A program made the translations under genes and the position numbers. Shown piece after piece: positions 1 through 7,356 of a stretch of 42,300 nt of DNA. The notes beneath the pieces are model-generated. The model saw only the letters and a list, made by a program, of their open reading frames with translations, was not told the DNA's origin and made no database searches. Source of the stretch: Candidatus Indicimonas acetifermentans (GTDB lineage Bacteria; Gemmatimonadota; Gemmatimonadetes; Palauibacterales; KS3-K002); assembly GCA_947581815.1 (NCBI GenBank), contig CANPVX010000004.1, positions 1 through 42,300 of the forward strand, in the 5' to 3' direction. Every line of letters begins with the position of its first letter. The first letter of the stretch is position 1.

Positions 1-1087
1 CCGTGCGGAGCGGGAGCGCGTACTTCTGCGCGAACTCGAAGTCGCGTTCGTCGTGAGCCGGGACAGCCATGATCGCCCCATGTCCGTACTCCATCAGCAC
101 ATAATCGGCGATCCAGACGGGGATCTGCTCGTCGTTGGCGGGGTTGATCGCCTTCGCGCCCGTATCGATCCCAGTCTTCTCACGCTCCGGGCCAGTCTTC
201 TTGCGCTCGACCAGATCGGTCGCGAGGGCGGACTGTACATAGGCATCGACCGCGGTCTTGTGCTCGGCGGTCGTGATCTCGGCGACGAGTGGGTGCTCCG
301 GAGCCAGGACCATGAAAGTGGCGCCGAAGAGCGTGTCGGGGCGGGTGGTGAACACCTGCAGCTTTTGCGGGTGACCGACGACCGGGAACTCGATGTCGGC
401 GCCCTCGGAACGGCCGATCCAGTTCCGCTGCAGTCGCTTCGTCGAATCGGACCAGTCGATCCACTCCAGGTTGTCGAGCAGCCGCTGGACGTAGTCGGTG
501 ATCTTGAAGAACCACTGCTTGAGGTAGCGCTGGGTGACTTGGGTCCCGCAGCGCTCGCAACGCCCGTCAATGACCTGCTCGTTGGCCAGCACCGTCTTGC
601 AGGAGGGGCACCAGTTGACGGGCGCCTCGCGCCGCTCCGCCAGCTTTGCCTTGAAGAGCTGGAGGAAGATCCACTGGGTCCACTTGTAGTACTCGGGCTT
701 GGTGACGTCGACGACGCGATCCCAGTCGTACATGAACCCCATGCGCTTCAGCTGGCGCGTGAAGTTCGCGATGTTTTGGGGGATCAGCTTCGTGGGGTGG
801 ATGCCGCGCTTCAGGGCGAAGTTCTCCGAGTGGATCCCGAAGGCATCGAACCCGATCGGCTCGAACACGTCGGGGCCTTGGAGCCTAATGAAGCGGCCGA
901 AGATGTCCGCGCCGGTGAAAGCGTAGACGTTGCCGATGTGGAGGCCCTCCGCGGAGGGATAGGGGTACATCATCAAGTTGTAAAACGGACGCTCGGCCGC
1001 GTCCAAATCCACCCGATGAGCGCCGCTCTCCTCCCAGCGCCTTCGCCACTTCGACTCGACCTGGGCCGGGTCGTACCGCTCAGCCAT
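1..1087 (-). CDS. leuS: Leucyl-tRNA synthetase, N-terminal part (3' end runs off the window)
   Basis: Minus-strand translation from ATG at 1087: MAERYDPAQVESKWRRRWEESGAHRVD...YPYPSAEGLHIGNVYAFTGADIFGRF...; LeuRS-like HIGN signature and editing-domain sequence (TTRPDTLFGATFMVLAPEHP). Not in the ORF track because no stop lies in the window. Confidence 0.97.
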   Translation of the reverse strand, partial: MAERYDPAQVESKWRRRWEESGAHRVDLDAAERPFYNLMMYPYPSAEGLHIGNVYAFTGADIFGRFIRLQGPDVFEPIGFDAFGIHSENFALKRGIHPTKLIPQNIANFTRQLKRMGFMYDWDRVVDVTKPEYYKWTQWIFLQLFKAKLAERREAPVNWCPSCKTVLANEQVIDGRCERCGTQVTQRYLKQWFFKITDYVQRLLDNLEWIDWSDSTKRLQRNWIGRSEGADIEFPVVGHPQKLQVFTTRPDTLFGATFMVLAPEHPLVAEITTAEHKTAVDAYVQSALATDLVERKKTGPEREKTGIDTGAKAINPANDEQIPVWIADYVLMEYGHGAIMAVPAHDERDFEFAQKYALPLRT

Positions 1088-1155
1088 AGGACTCCGTGGG
1101 CATCCCGTCGCGCTACCCGTCGCGAAAAAGGCGGGCCTTGCACCCGCCCTGCGAG

Positions 1156-2220
1156 TTAAGCGGGTAAGATGGACGGTCGGTCTGGTGATTTCAATGCCCG
1201 GGCCGGGCGCCCGCGCTCATCGGACGCGGCGGCGGCCTCCCGTTCCAGATAGTCGACCAGCGGCTCGAAGGGGTCGAAGCCGATGACGCGGGGCGCGTCG
1301 GCGACGAAGTTCGAAGTGGCATTGATATCGTAGTAGTACAGCTGCCCATCGCGGGCGTCGACGAGGTACTCGACTCCGCCCACCTCGATCTGAGCCGCGG
1401 CCAGAATCCCTTCCACCGCCTCGACGACGTGCTGTGGCGGCGAGTAGCTCGCGGCGGGGAACGCGGGCAGGGCGGGCAGGGCGGGGAGGGCGGGGAGGGC
1501 GCCGCCGGCAGCCGCCCCGCTGCTCTCGCCCGGGCCAGCCTGCTCGGCCGGTGGGCACAGGTCGGCGGGGCACAGGTTGAAGGTTTCGCCATCGGTCTCG
1601 ACGCTGATGGCGTAAAGGTACTTCCCGCCCACGACTTCCACGCGCACGATCTTGTCATCCGCCGCCGGGATGAACTCCTGCACCAGAGCCGTGCGATCGA
1701 TCCCGAGGTCCAGCTCGCGGCCGCGGACGGTCCGGCGCAACGCGTCGCGCGAATCGAAGCGGCGGATCCCGGCGCCGCTGCCACCGACGTTCGGCTTCAC
1801 AACGACTGGGAAGCGTAGCCCCTCGGCGGCGGCCAGCGCCTCGTCGGGATGGCTGATCACCCGGGCCCGGGGGTAGGGCAGTCCCAGCCTGTCGAGGAGC
1901 GACAGCTGGAAAGCCTTCGATGTTTCGGCGACGAATGCGTCATAGCCGTTGACGACCCGAATGCCCAGTTGCTTCAGGTGAGCGAGGTACTGGAGGGCGT
2001 GAAAGATCGCATGGGCGCGCCCGCGTAGATGAGCGGATGGGCTCATGCGGTTGAAAATGAGCGAGTAACCGGGTGCGCCATCGGCGACGTCGTAGATGTG
2101 CTCGTCGGCGTGCACGCGCTCGTAGGGTACGTGGCGCCGGTCGAGCGCCGCGAACAACGGGACGAACCAGTTAGGGTGCTCGTAGTAGATGGCGATCGAG
2201 CGCTTCGAATTCCGGATCAT
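1156..2220 (-). CDS. ATP-grasp domain protein (RimK/glutamate-ligase-like)
   Basis: MIRNSKRSIAIYYEHPNWFVPLFAALD...; ATP-grasp motifs FPVVVKPNVGGSGAGI and YYYDINATSNF. ATG at 2220 preferred over the ORF-track start at 2253, which abuts a terminator-like hairpin. Confidence 0.85.
   Translation of the reverse strand: MIRNSKRSIAIYYEHPNWFVPLFAALDRRHVPYERVHADEHIYDVADGAPGYSLIFNRMSPSAHLRGRAHAIFHALQYLAHLKQLGIRVVNGYDAFVAETSKAFQLSLLDRLGLPYPRARVISHPDEALAAAEGLRFPVVVKPNVGGSGAGIRRFDSRDALRRTVRGRELDLGIDRTALVQEFIPAADDKIVRVEVVGGKYLYAISVETDGETFNLCPADLCPPAEQAGPGESSGAAAGGALPALPALPALPAFPAASYSPPQHVVEAVEGILAAAQIEVGGVEYLVDARDGQLYYYDINATSNFVADAPRVIGFDPFEPLVDYLEREAAAASDERGRPARALKSPDRPSILPA
1454..1498 (+). repeat. 9-bp G-rich tandem repeat (gcggggaac gcgggcagg gcgggcagg gcggggagg gcggggagg) inside the ATP-grasp gene
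   Basis: Direct reading; encodes the ALPALPALPALPAFP insertion on the minus strand. Confidence 0.9.
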
Positions 2221-2250
2221 ATGAAATCGGCCTTGGTTCCGTAGTAGATG

Positions 2251-2286
2251 CAAAACGGCCGCGACTTCGTTGAGGGAGTCGCGGCC
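2251..2286 (-). terminator. Terminator-like hairpin between the small Cys-rich ORF and the ATP-grasp gene
   Basis: Perfect 10-bp stem: 2257-2266 ggccgcgact / 2277-2286 agtcgcggcc, loop 2267-2276, followed on the minus strand by GTTTTG (short T-run). Confidence 0.55.
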
Positions 2287-2308
2287 AGTTTGGCGCGCTG
2301 GCGGTCGG

Positions 2309-2446
2309 CTAGGCGCCCGTCCGCGATCCCCCCGACCCCCTCCCGCTCGGGAGGTGGCGACAGGTACAGCAGCGACAGCCGCCGGAAATGGTGCTTTGGT
2401 TGAAGATGGTCATCGTCTTATCGATCTCGAGGGTTATTCCTTCCAC
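2309..2446 (-). CDS. Candidate small Cys-rich peptide (45 aa), possible RiPP-like precursor
   Basis: GTG at 2446 to TAG at 2309: M(V)EGITLEIDKTMTIFNQSTISGGCRCCTCRHLPSGRGSGGSRTGA*; internal ATG at 2413. Below the 60-aa cutoff of the ORF track. Fills the gap between the aminopeptidase and ATP-grasp genes, same strand. No strong Shine-Dalgarno seen. Confidence 0.45.
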   Translation of the reverse strand: MEGITLEIDKTMTIFNQSTISGGCRCCTCRHLPSGRGSGGSRTGA

Positions 2447-2468
2447 CTGCTAGAACGACCGGGACACC

Positions 2469-3584
2469 TCATCGAGTTCCCAAGCCCTCGTAGCCGGTCA
2501 GCTCACCGAGCGCGTACCAAGGGTCGTCCGCGGAATCGACCGCCGCGGTGAGGCGCTCGAGCGAAACGGACAGGCTGCCCGATTCTTCGTAGAGCGCCTC
2601 GAAAACGTACAGCCTGTGGTAGTAGAGGTGTCGGGCGATCAGCGAAGCGTTGTTCAGCTCCGTCGGATCGAATCGGGCGAAGCTGGCTGAACTCATCGCA
2701 GGGGCGTACTCGCTTCGGAAGTGGGCGGCAGCTTCCTCCATGAGTGCGCGGCGGCGCTCTAAGAGCTGTTCCTGATCCAACTGTTCTGAATAGAGGTTCT
2801 CCAGGCCGGACCAGAGCTCATCCAGGAACTCGCCGAGCACGCGAGCGTCGTGCCAGTTATCTCGGGCCGACTGGCAGAGGTCTTCATCGCGCACCCGGCC
2901 GCAGAAGAACTCGATCGCGCCGACAGAACCGACGAAGTTGGCGAGGCTCTCGTTGAACTTTACGTGATCGGACACCCAGAGGGTATTGTGTGTCACTTCG
3001 TGTATGACGGTCTCCACGAGGCCCACGCTGTCGCGGTCGAGCGCCGTGGAGAGGATCGGGTCGGGCAGCCATCCCAGCGTGCTGAAGGCGGAGGTTGGCC
3101 GCAGGTAGGTATCGTACCCTTTTTCCTCCAGCCTCAGACGCTCGGCCTCCGCCGCACCTCGATCGAAGAACCCTTTATAGGGAACGTGCCCGACGATAGG
3201 GAACCACCAGGTATAAGCGACCAGGCGGTCCATCGGGCTGGCCGACAGCACCAGGGCAAGCGTATCGCGGTCGATCTGAGAGTAGGATGTGTAGCTCTTG
3301 CCGACGTCGAGCTGCAGATCGCGACGGGCGAAGCTTCGCGCCTGCACGACCAGTTCGAGCTTGGACCGGGTCTCCGGATCCAGCGCTGGATCGTTGAGGA
3401 CGTCCTCGATCGGTTGGCTGCGCCACAGTATGCGCGCCTCTTCCCAGGCGGCGCGGGCCAAGAAGCCGCCGGAGCAGGAGAAGAATCCAGCGACTCCGAG
3501 CAAGGCGAGGAGCAACGCCACGGGCGCTTTCCTTGGCGGGCGACGGCCGCCTGATCTCGCGCTGTCAGCTTCGGGTTCTCTCAT
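2469..3584 (-). CDS. Predicted aminopeptidase (COG4324-like), zinc HEVTH motif, N-terminal membrane/lipid anchor
   Basis: MREPEADSARSGGRRPPRKAPVALLLALLGVAGFFSCSGG...VETVIHEVTHNTLW...FNESLANFVG; SD-like AGGAAAG just upstream of ATG. Confidence 0.85.
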   Translation of the reverse strand: MREPEADSARSGGRRPPRKAPVALLLALLGVAGFFSCSGGFLARAAWEEARILWRSQPIEDVLNDPALDPETRSKLELVVQARSFARRDLQLDVGKSYTSYSQIDRDTLALVLSASPMDRLVAYTWWFPIVGHVPYKGFFDRGAAEAERLRLEEKGYDTYLRPTSAFSTLGWLPDPILSTALDRDSVGLVETVIHEVTHNTLWVSDHVKFNESLANFVGSVGAIEFFCGRVRDEDLCQSARDNWHDARVLGEFLDELWSGLENLYSEQLDQEQLLERRRALMEEAAAHFRSEYAPAMSSASFARFDPTELNNASLIARHLYYHRLYVFEALYEESGSLSVSLERLTAAVDSADDPWYALGELTGYEGLGTR

Positions 3585-3613
3585 CTTTCCTGCTGCGTAC
3601 GGGCTGTGGGTCT

Positions 3614-3619
3614 ATTATA
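3614..3619 (-). promoter_or_regulatory. Probable -10 box (TATAAT) for the aminopeptidase gene
   Basis: Minus strand cccggTATAATagaccc about 30 nt upstream of the ATG; consensus -10, weak -35. Confidence 0.5.
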
Positions 3620-3789
3620 CCGGGTAGCGAAGGCGCCGATCCAGCCCCCGCAGCCCCCGTTCCGCCCGGGCACCTTTCGCCACGCGGGTGTATTAATAGA
3701 CCAGTGAAGCCCATCCTCGCGTTCCGACGCGTACCCTCGTGCTCCCGCCTCCGATCGGTCGGAGCGCCCAAGATGTTGGAAGAAATCAG

Positions 3790-4119
3790 ATGGCAAAAGA
3801 GCGTGACCACGTAAATCCCGACAAGCTCCGAAGAAGTTTGCTGGATTTCGCCGACCTTATCCGCAAGCTTGACGAGGAGGGTGGCCTCGTCGATTCGGCG
3901 CCTCGACTGCTCAAGATCATGGGGGATCTACGCTCCGTGCTGTTCGAGTATGAGGTGCGCTCTACCGGCCGGCTCCTTCCCAAAAGCAAGGAACCGCCTG
4001 AGGTGCTAGAGGCGCAGCGAATCGTCGAAGATGCTGTCCGGCGGCTAGAGGAGGCAGAGCAGGATTGGGGGAGGGGGCAGAACGGGCAGCCCCCTCAGGA
4101 CGATAAAGAGGAGGGCTAG
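3790..4119 (+). CDS. Conserved hypothetical small protein (109 aa)
   Basis: MAKERDHVNPDKLRRSLLDFADLIRKLDEEGGLVDSAPRLLKIMGDLRSVLFEYEVR...; ATG at 3790 preferred over 3739. Confidence 0.7.
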   Translation: MAKERDHVNPDKLRRSLLDFADLIRKLDEEGGLVDSAPRLLKIMGDLRSVLFEYEVRSTGRLLPKSKEPPEVLEAQRIVEDAVRRLEEAEQDWGRGQNGQPPQDDKEEG

Positions 4120-4210
4120 GCCCGGCCTGGCTCAGACAGCCGGGTTGTTGAGAGGATCTTGCGGCCTCCGCGGCCTCCAGAGGTGCCCGGCGAGGCCGTC
4201 AGCGGGTTGA

Positions 4211-4606
4211 TTATACCTCTTCGCTCTCGTCGGCTAGATCGCCGTCCGCCTGGGCGGCCTCGGGATCATCCCGAAAGTCGCCATCGCGCTTGCGCAGTCG
4301 CCGGTAGACGAGGTAGGAGACGCCAGCGGCTCCGAGCATTCCCGCAGCAGACGCTACGAGCCGCGCCACACGTCGACGACGGCCGTCAGAAGTCTTGCCG
4401 GCCTTCTTTTTCTTCCGACGGGCAGACTTCGGCTTGGGCCACGCCCAAAGGTGGCGGTCGAGATCGGTCTTATACAGATCGCGCGCGTCGAGCCTGTCAC
4501 GACGCGTAGCACGGACGGACTTGCGTCGGTCTCGATCGCCGCGTCGTTCCGTTCGCTCCTTCGCCTTGGCGCCGTTACGGCTCCGTCTGCTGCGATTGGA
4601 TGCCAC
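4211..4606 (-). CDS. Hypothetical basic protein with one predicted TM segment
   Basis: MASNRSRRSRNGAKAKERTERRGDRDRRKS...VARLVASAAGMLGAAGVSYLVYRRLRKRDGDFRDDPEAAQADGDLADESEEV; SD-like GGAGGAG upstream. Confidence 0.6.
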   Translation of the reverse strand: MASNRSRRSRNGAKAKERTERRGDRDRRKSVRATRRDRLDARDLYKTDLDRHLWAWPKPKSARRKKKKAGKTSDGRRRRVARLVASAAGMLGAAGVSYLVYRRLRKRDGDFRDDPEAAQADGDLADESEEV

Positions 4607-4639
4607 CTCGCTCCTCCTGGAGAAACCGAGCTCGCCCCG

Positions 4640-4660
4640 CGATCACAACGTCTGTGATCG
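4640..4660. promoter_or_regulatory. Perfect 8-bp inverted repeat (CGATCACA-N5-TGTGATCG), operator or RNA hairpin
   Basis: cgatcaca acgtc tgtgatcg, 34-54 nt upstream of the 4606 start codon. Confidence 0.5.
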
Positions 4661-4755
4661 GTACGTAGTTTCCCTTATCAGGGCGGGACTGGCACCGGCT
4701 ACATCACTAATAACCCGGCGGGAGTGCGGCGTTCCGTTTCGCTTTTCTTGTGAAT

Positions 4756-5832
4756 TCAGGAGACTGTTACGTAATAGAGGTGCTCTGTGACGTGGTCGCA
4801 CTTGTATCGCCGGTTTTCGCTGTCGCGATCGCTTCGGTATCGCTTATAGGGTTTTTCGAGGCGACGGTAGGTACGTGACAAGCCGCGCTCGCGCAACACG
4901 CGTTCGATGCAATCTTCCGCGATGATTCCCTCAGAGTTGTAGCTCATCAGGATGTGGCGGCAGCGAGCGGCGTCGACCAGTTGCTCGAAGATCGTCTCGC
5001 AGTGGCGGCGACGCGACCAGTCGGACCGCTTGTTTCCGTCTTCCGGCAAGCCCGTCTTGCCCCGCAGCGTGGGCGTCTGCAGAAACCAGCCCTCCGCGAT
5101 GATCTCGGGGATGTGGTAATAACCCACGTACTGGCGGGTATTGTAGGGCGGGTCCAGGTACAGGAGATCGAAAGGCTCAAGCCCGCTGACCAGCTCCAGA
5201 GCGTCACAGCGAAAGGCCCGGCAGGCCCGCCCGGTGCCCGTGGCCAAGCGCGGCGGGCGGAGGTGGAGCGGGCGCGTGGCATTGGGCTGCCAGCTCTTGA
5301 CGTAAGCGGCGTAGACGCCGGTGGTGTTGGCGATGCGGTCGGCGGCTTCCAGGAGCGCTGCCAAAAGGATGAAGCGCTCATCGTCGTTGATCCTGCTGGC
5401 CGTCGTCCACTCGTGGATGCGACCGCGCAGCGCGTCGATGCGTGCCGCGTTTTCAGGAGTGAAGTAGCGGCGGTCGTGCTCCGCTCCAGCGGCTCCATCC
5501 GGGCTAAAGTGCTCGTAAATGAAGCCGGGCTCTCCCTCTCGGCTGTTGAGATGGTCGAGCACAGCGGCCAGCGGATCGCCATCGATCTCGACTACGCTCG
5601 CCAGACCTGCGAAGCGAGGCGGCTGGTCCACGACGACGTAGGCCCACTGGAGTGCGTGGCTGAATGCCATGATGTCGCCGGACGTGACGCTGAATCCGTG
5701 CGTCTTCAGGAACCGAGCGACGGATGCCGTGCCCGCAAAGGGGTCGCAGGCGGTGCTTCCCTTGATTCGGAGTTCCGCGAGGGCGTCGCGGATGAATGGG
5801 ATCAGCTTCTGTTTGTTTCCTATGTATCTCAC
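4756..5832 (-). CDS. D12-class N6-adenine DNA methyltransferase, orphan
   Basis: MRYIGNKQKLIPFIRDALAEL...CDPFAGTASVARFLKTHGF...LLYLDPPYNTRQYVGYYHIPEI; motif I (DPFAGT) and motif IV (DPPY). GTG at 5832 is the likely start; the upstream extension is G/C-rich low complexity. Confidence 0.9.
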   Translation of the reverse strand: MRYIGNKQKLIPFIRDALAELRIKGSTACDPFAGTASVARFLKTHGFSVTSGDIMAFSHALQWAYVVVDQPPRFAGLASVVEIDGDPLAAVLDHLNSREGEPGFIYEHFSPDGAAGAEHDRRYFTPENAARIDALRGRIHEWTTASRINDDERFILLAALLEAADRIANTTGVYAAYVKSWQPNATRPLHLRPPRLATGTGRACRAFRCDALELVSGLEPFDLLYLDPPYNTRQYVGYYHIPEIIAEGWFLQTPTLRGKTGLPEDGNKRSDWSRRRHCETIFEQLVDAARCRHILMSYNSEGIIAEDCIERVLRERGLSRTYRRLEKPYKRYRSDRDSENRRYKCDHVTEHLYYVTVS

Positions 5833-5966
5833 GTATCGGCCTGTGTGGGCTGTCTTGCCCGCGGCTATTGCGGCTCGGGGCGGCTGCGAGCCGAGGCAGC
5901 CTACAGCCCCTCCGCCGCCAGGTCCCGCGTCCCGCCGAGTGCAAACTAACATCAGGATCCGCCGTG

Positions 5967-6002
5967 CGGGGGGCGAGGGCGGGGCGGGGGGGCGGGGGCG
6001 GC
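5967..6002 (+). repeat. G-rich spacer with several G-runs (G-quadruplex candidate) upstream of waaA
   Basis: cgggggg cgagggcggggcgggggggcgggggcgg just 5' of the waaA ATG at 6043. Confidence 0.6.
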
Positions 6003-6042
6003 CGCCGTTGCCGGCGAGGGTGCGCGCGGTCAAGTTCACAAG

Positions 6043-7356
6043 ATGCCAGTGAGCGAGGCGATCTACGAGCTCGGCATGCGCACCGGGCGAGCGCTGCTCC
6101 CGCGAACGCCGTTCCTCCCCGAGAAGTTGCGGCGGGGGATCGACGGCCGGCGCGGGCTGCTGGGGCGTATCGATGCTTGGGCGCACGGCGAGCGCGGGGA
6201 TGCTCCTCTCGTGTGGTTCCACGCGCCTTCGGTGGGAGAAGGATTGCAGACCGTTCCCGTCATCGAGGCGTTGAGGTCGCTCCGTCCAGACCTCACGGTG
6301 TTTTACACGTTCTTTTCGCCTTCAGCGCAGGGGCTCGCACGACAGCTTCCTGTAGACTACGCCGACTATATGCCTTTCGACGCTGCCGCAGACGTGTCAG
6401 CGGTGATCGACGTCGTGCGTCCCCAAGCGATCGTTTTCGGAAAGACCGACGTATGGCCGAATTGTGCCCGCCTCGCCGCCGAGCGGGGCGTACGACTGGC
6501 GCTAGTGAGCGCGACGCTGTCTCCGAGCTCGAGTCGGCGAGGGTGGTGGGCGCGCTCGTTCCTGTCGGGAGCTTATCGGAGGCTGGACGCGGTGGGGGCG
6601 ATCTCGGAGGACGACGCCGTTCGGCTGAGTGAGCTCGGCGTCCCCGCAAAGCGCATCCAGGTAACCGGCGATGCCCGGTTCGACCAAGTGAAGGCGCGGG
6701 CTGACGGGATCGATCGTTCGGCGCCGCCGCTCGCCGTGCTGGCGGTTCACGACGGTGCGACGCTGGTGGCCGGCTCCACGTGGCCCGAAGGCGAGGGGCA
6801 CCTCGTCCAGGCGCTCGCGCGGTTGGGTCAGGGTCATGCGCGCTTGCGTTCGATCATCGCCCCGCACGAGCCGACGCCTGTACGCTTGGCGGATCTCGAA
6901 GCGCGCTTGGCGGCGGAAGGGCTGAGCTCGGTGCGACTCTCGGAGTTGGAGCCGACCGCCGGGCACCCGGCGGTCGTCGTGATCGTGGATCGGGTCGGAG
7001 TGCTGGCGGAGATCTACGCGCTCGCGGACATCGCGTACGTCGGCGGCGGGTTCGGACCGAGGGGGTCGGGGGGGGGGGGGGGGCTCCATTCGGTCTTAGA
7101 GCCTGCGGCTTTGGGCGTGCCTGTGCTCTATGGGCCGCGGCACGCCAACGCCCGTGAGGCGGCGCAGCTGATCGAAAGAGGCGGGGCCCGGGAAGTGGCG
7201 GGCGCGGGAGATCTCGAACAGGCGTTGAGAGACTGGCTGGCGAATCGCGAAGCGAGGCAGGCGGCGGGAGCGGCGGCGGCGGCCTTCATAGAGGAGAATC
7301 TCGGCGCGGGTCGCCGCAACGCCGAGCTGGTGCTCGGATTGCTGGGAGTAGACTAG
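6043..7356 (+). CDS. waaA: 3-deoxy-D-manno-octulosonic acid transferase (Kdo transferase)
   Basis: WHAPSVGEGLQTVPVIEALR..., IVFGKTDVWPN, VGGGFG...GLHSVLEPAALGVPVLYGPRHANAREAAQLI: WaaA/KdtA motifs. Confidence 0.93.
   Translation: MPVSEAIYELGMRTGRALLPRTPFLPEKLRRGIDGRRGLLGRIDAWAHGERGDAPLVWFHAPSVGEGLQTVPVIEALRSLRPDLTVFYTFFSPSAQGLARQLPVDYADYMPFDAAADVSAVIDVVRPQAIVFGKTDVWPNCARLAAERGVRLALVSATLSPSSSRRGWWARSFLSGAYRRLDAVGAISEDDAVRLSELGVPAKRIQVTGDARFDQVKARADGIDRSAPPLAVLAVHDGATLVAGSTWPEGEGHLVQALARLGQGHARLRSIIAPHEPTPVRLADLEARLAAEGLSSVRLSELEPTAGHPAVVVIVDRVGVLAEIYALADIAYVGGGFGPRGSGGGGGLHSVLEPAALGVPVLYGPRHANAREAAQLIERGGAREVAGAGDLEQALRDWLANREARQAAGAAAAAFIEENLGAGRRNAELVLGLLGVD
7068..7083 (+). repeat. Homopolymeric G16 tract inside waaA
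   Basis: gggggtc followed by 16 G then ctccattcggtc; encodes GGGGG between VGGGFGPRGS and LHSVLEP. Confidence 0.95.

Noticed and set aside
53-1159. 368-aa plus-strand ORF
   Set aside because: Antisense to leuS, whose minus-strand translation is unambiguous; typical high-GC shadow ORF.
4660-4710. Cobalamin-riboswitch-like words (CCGGTG, AGTCCCGC, TAAGGGAA) on the minus strand
   Set aside because: Order of motifs does not match the cobalamin consensus and the downstream gene has no B12 link; left only as a generic structured leader.
5833-6222. N-terminal extension of the D12 methylase ORF
   Set aside because: Low-complexity G/C-rich, overlaps the waaA start; the family starts at (M)RYIGNKQKL.
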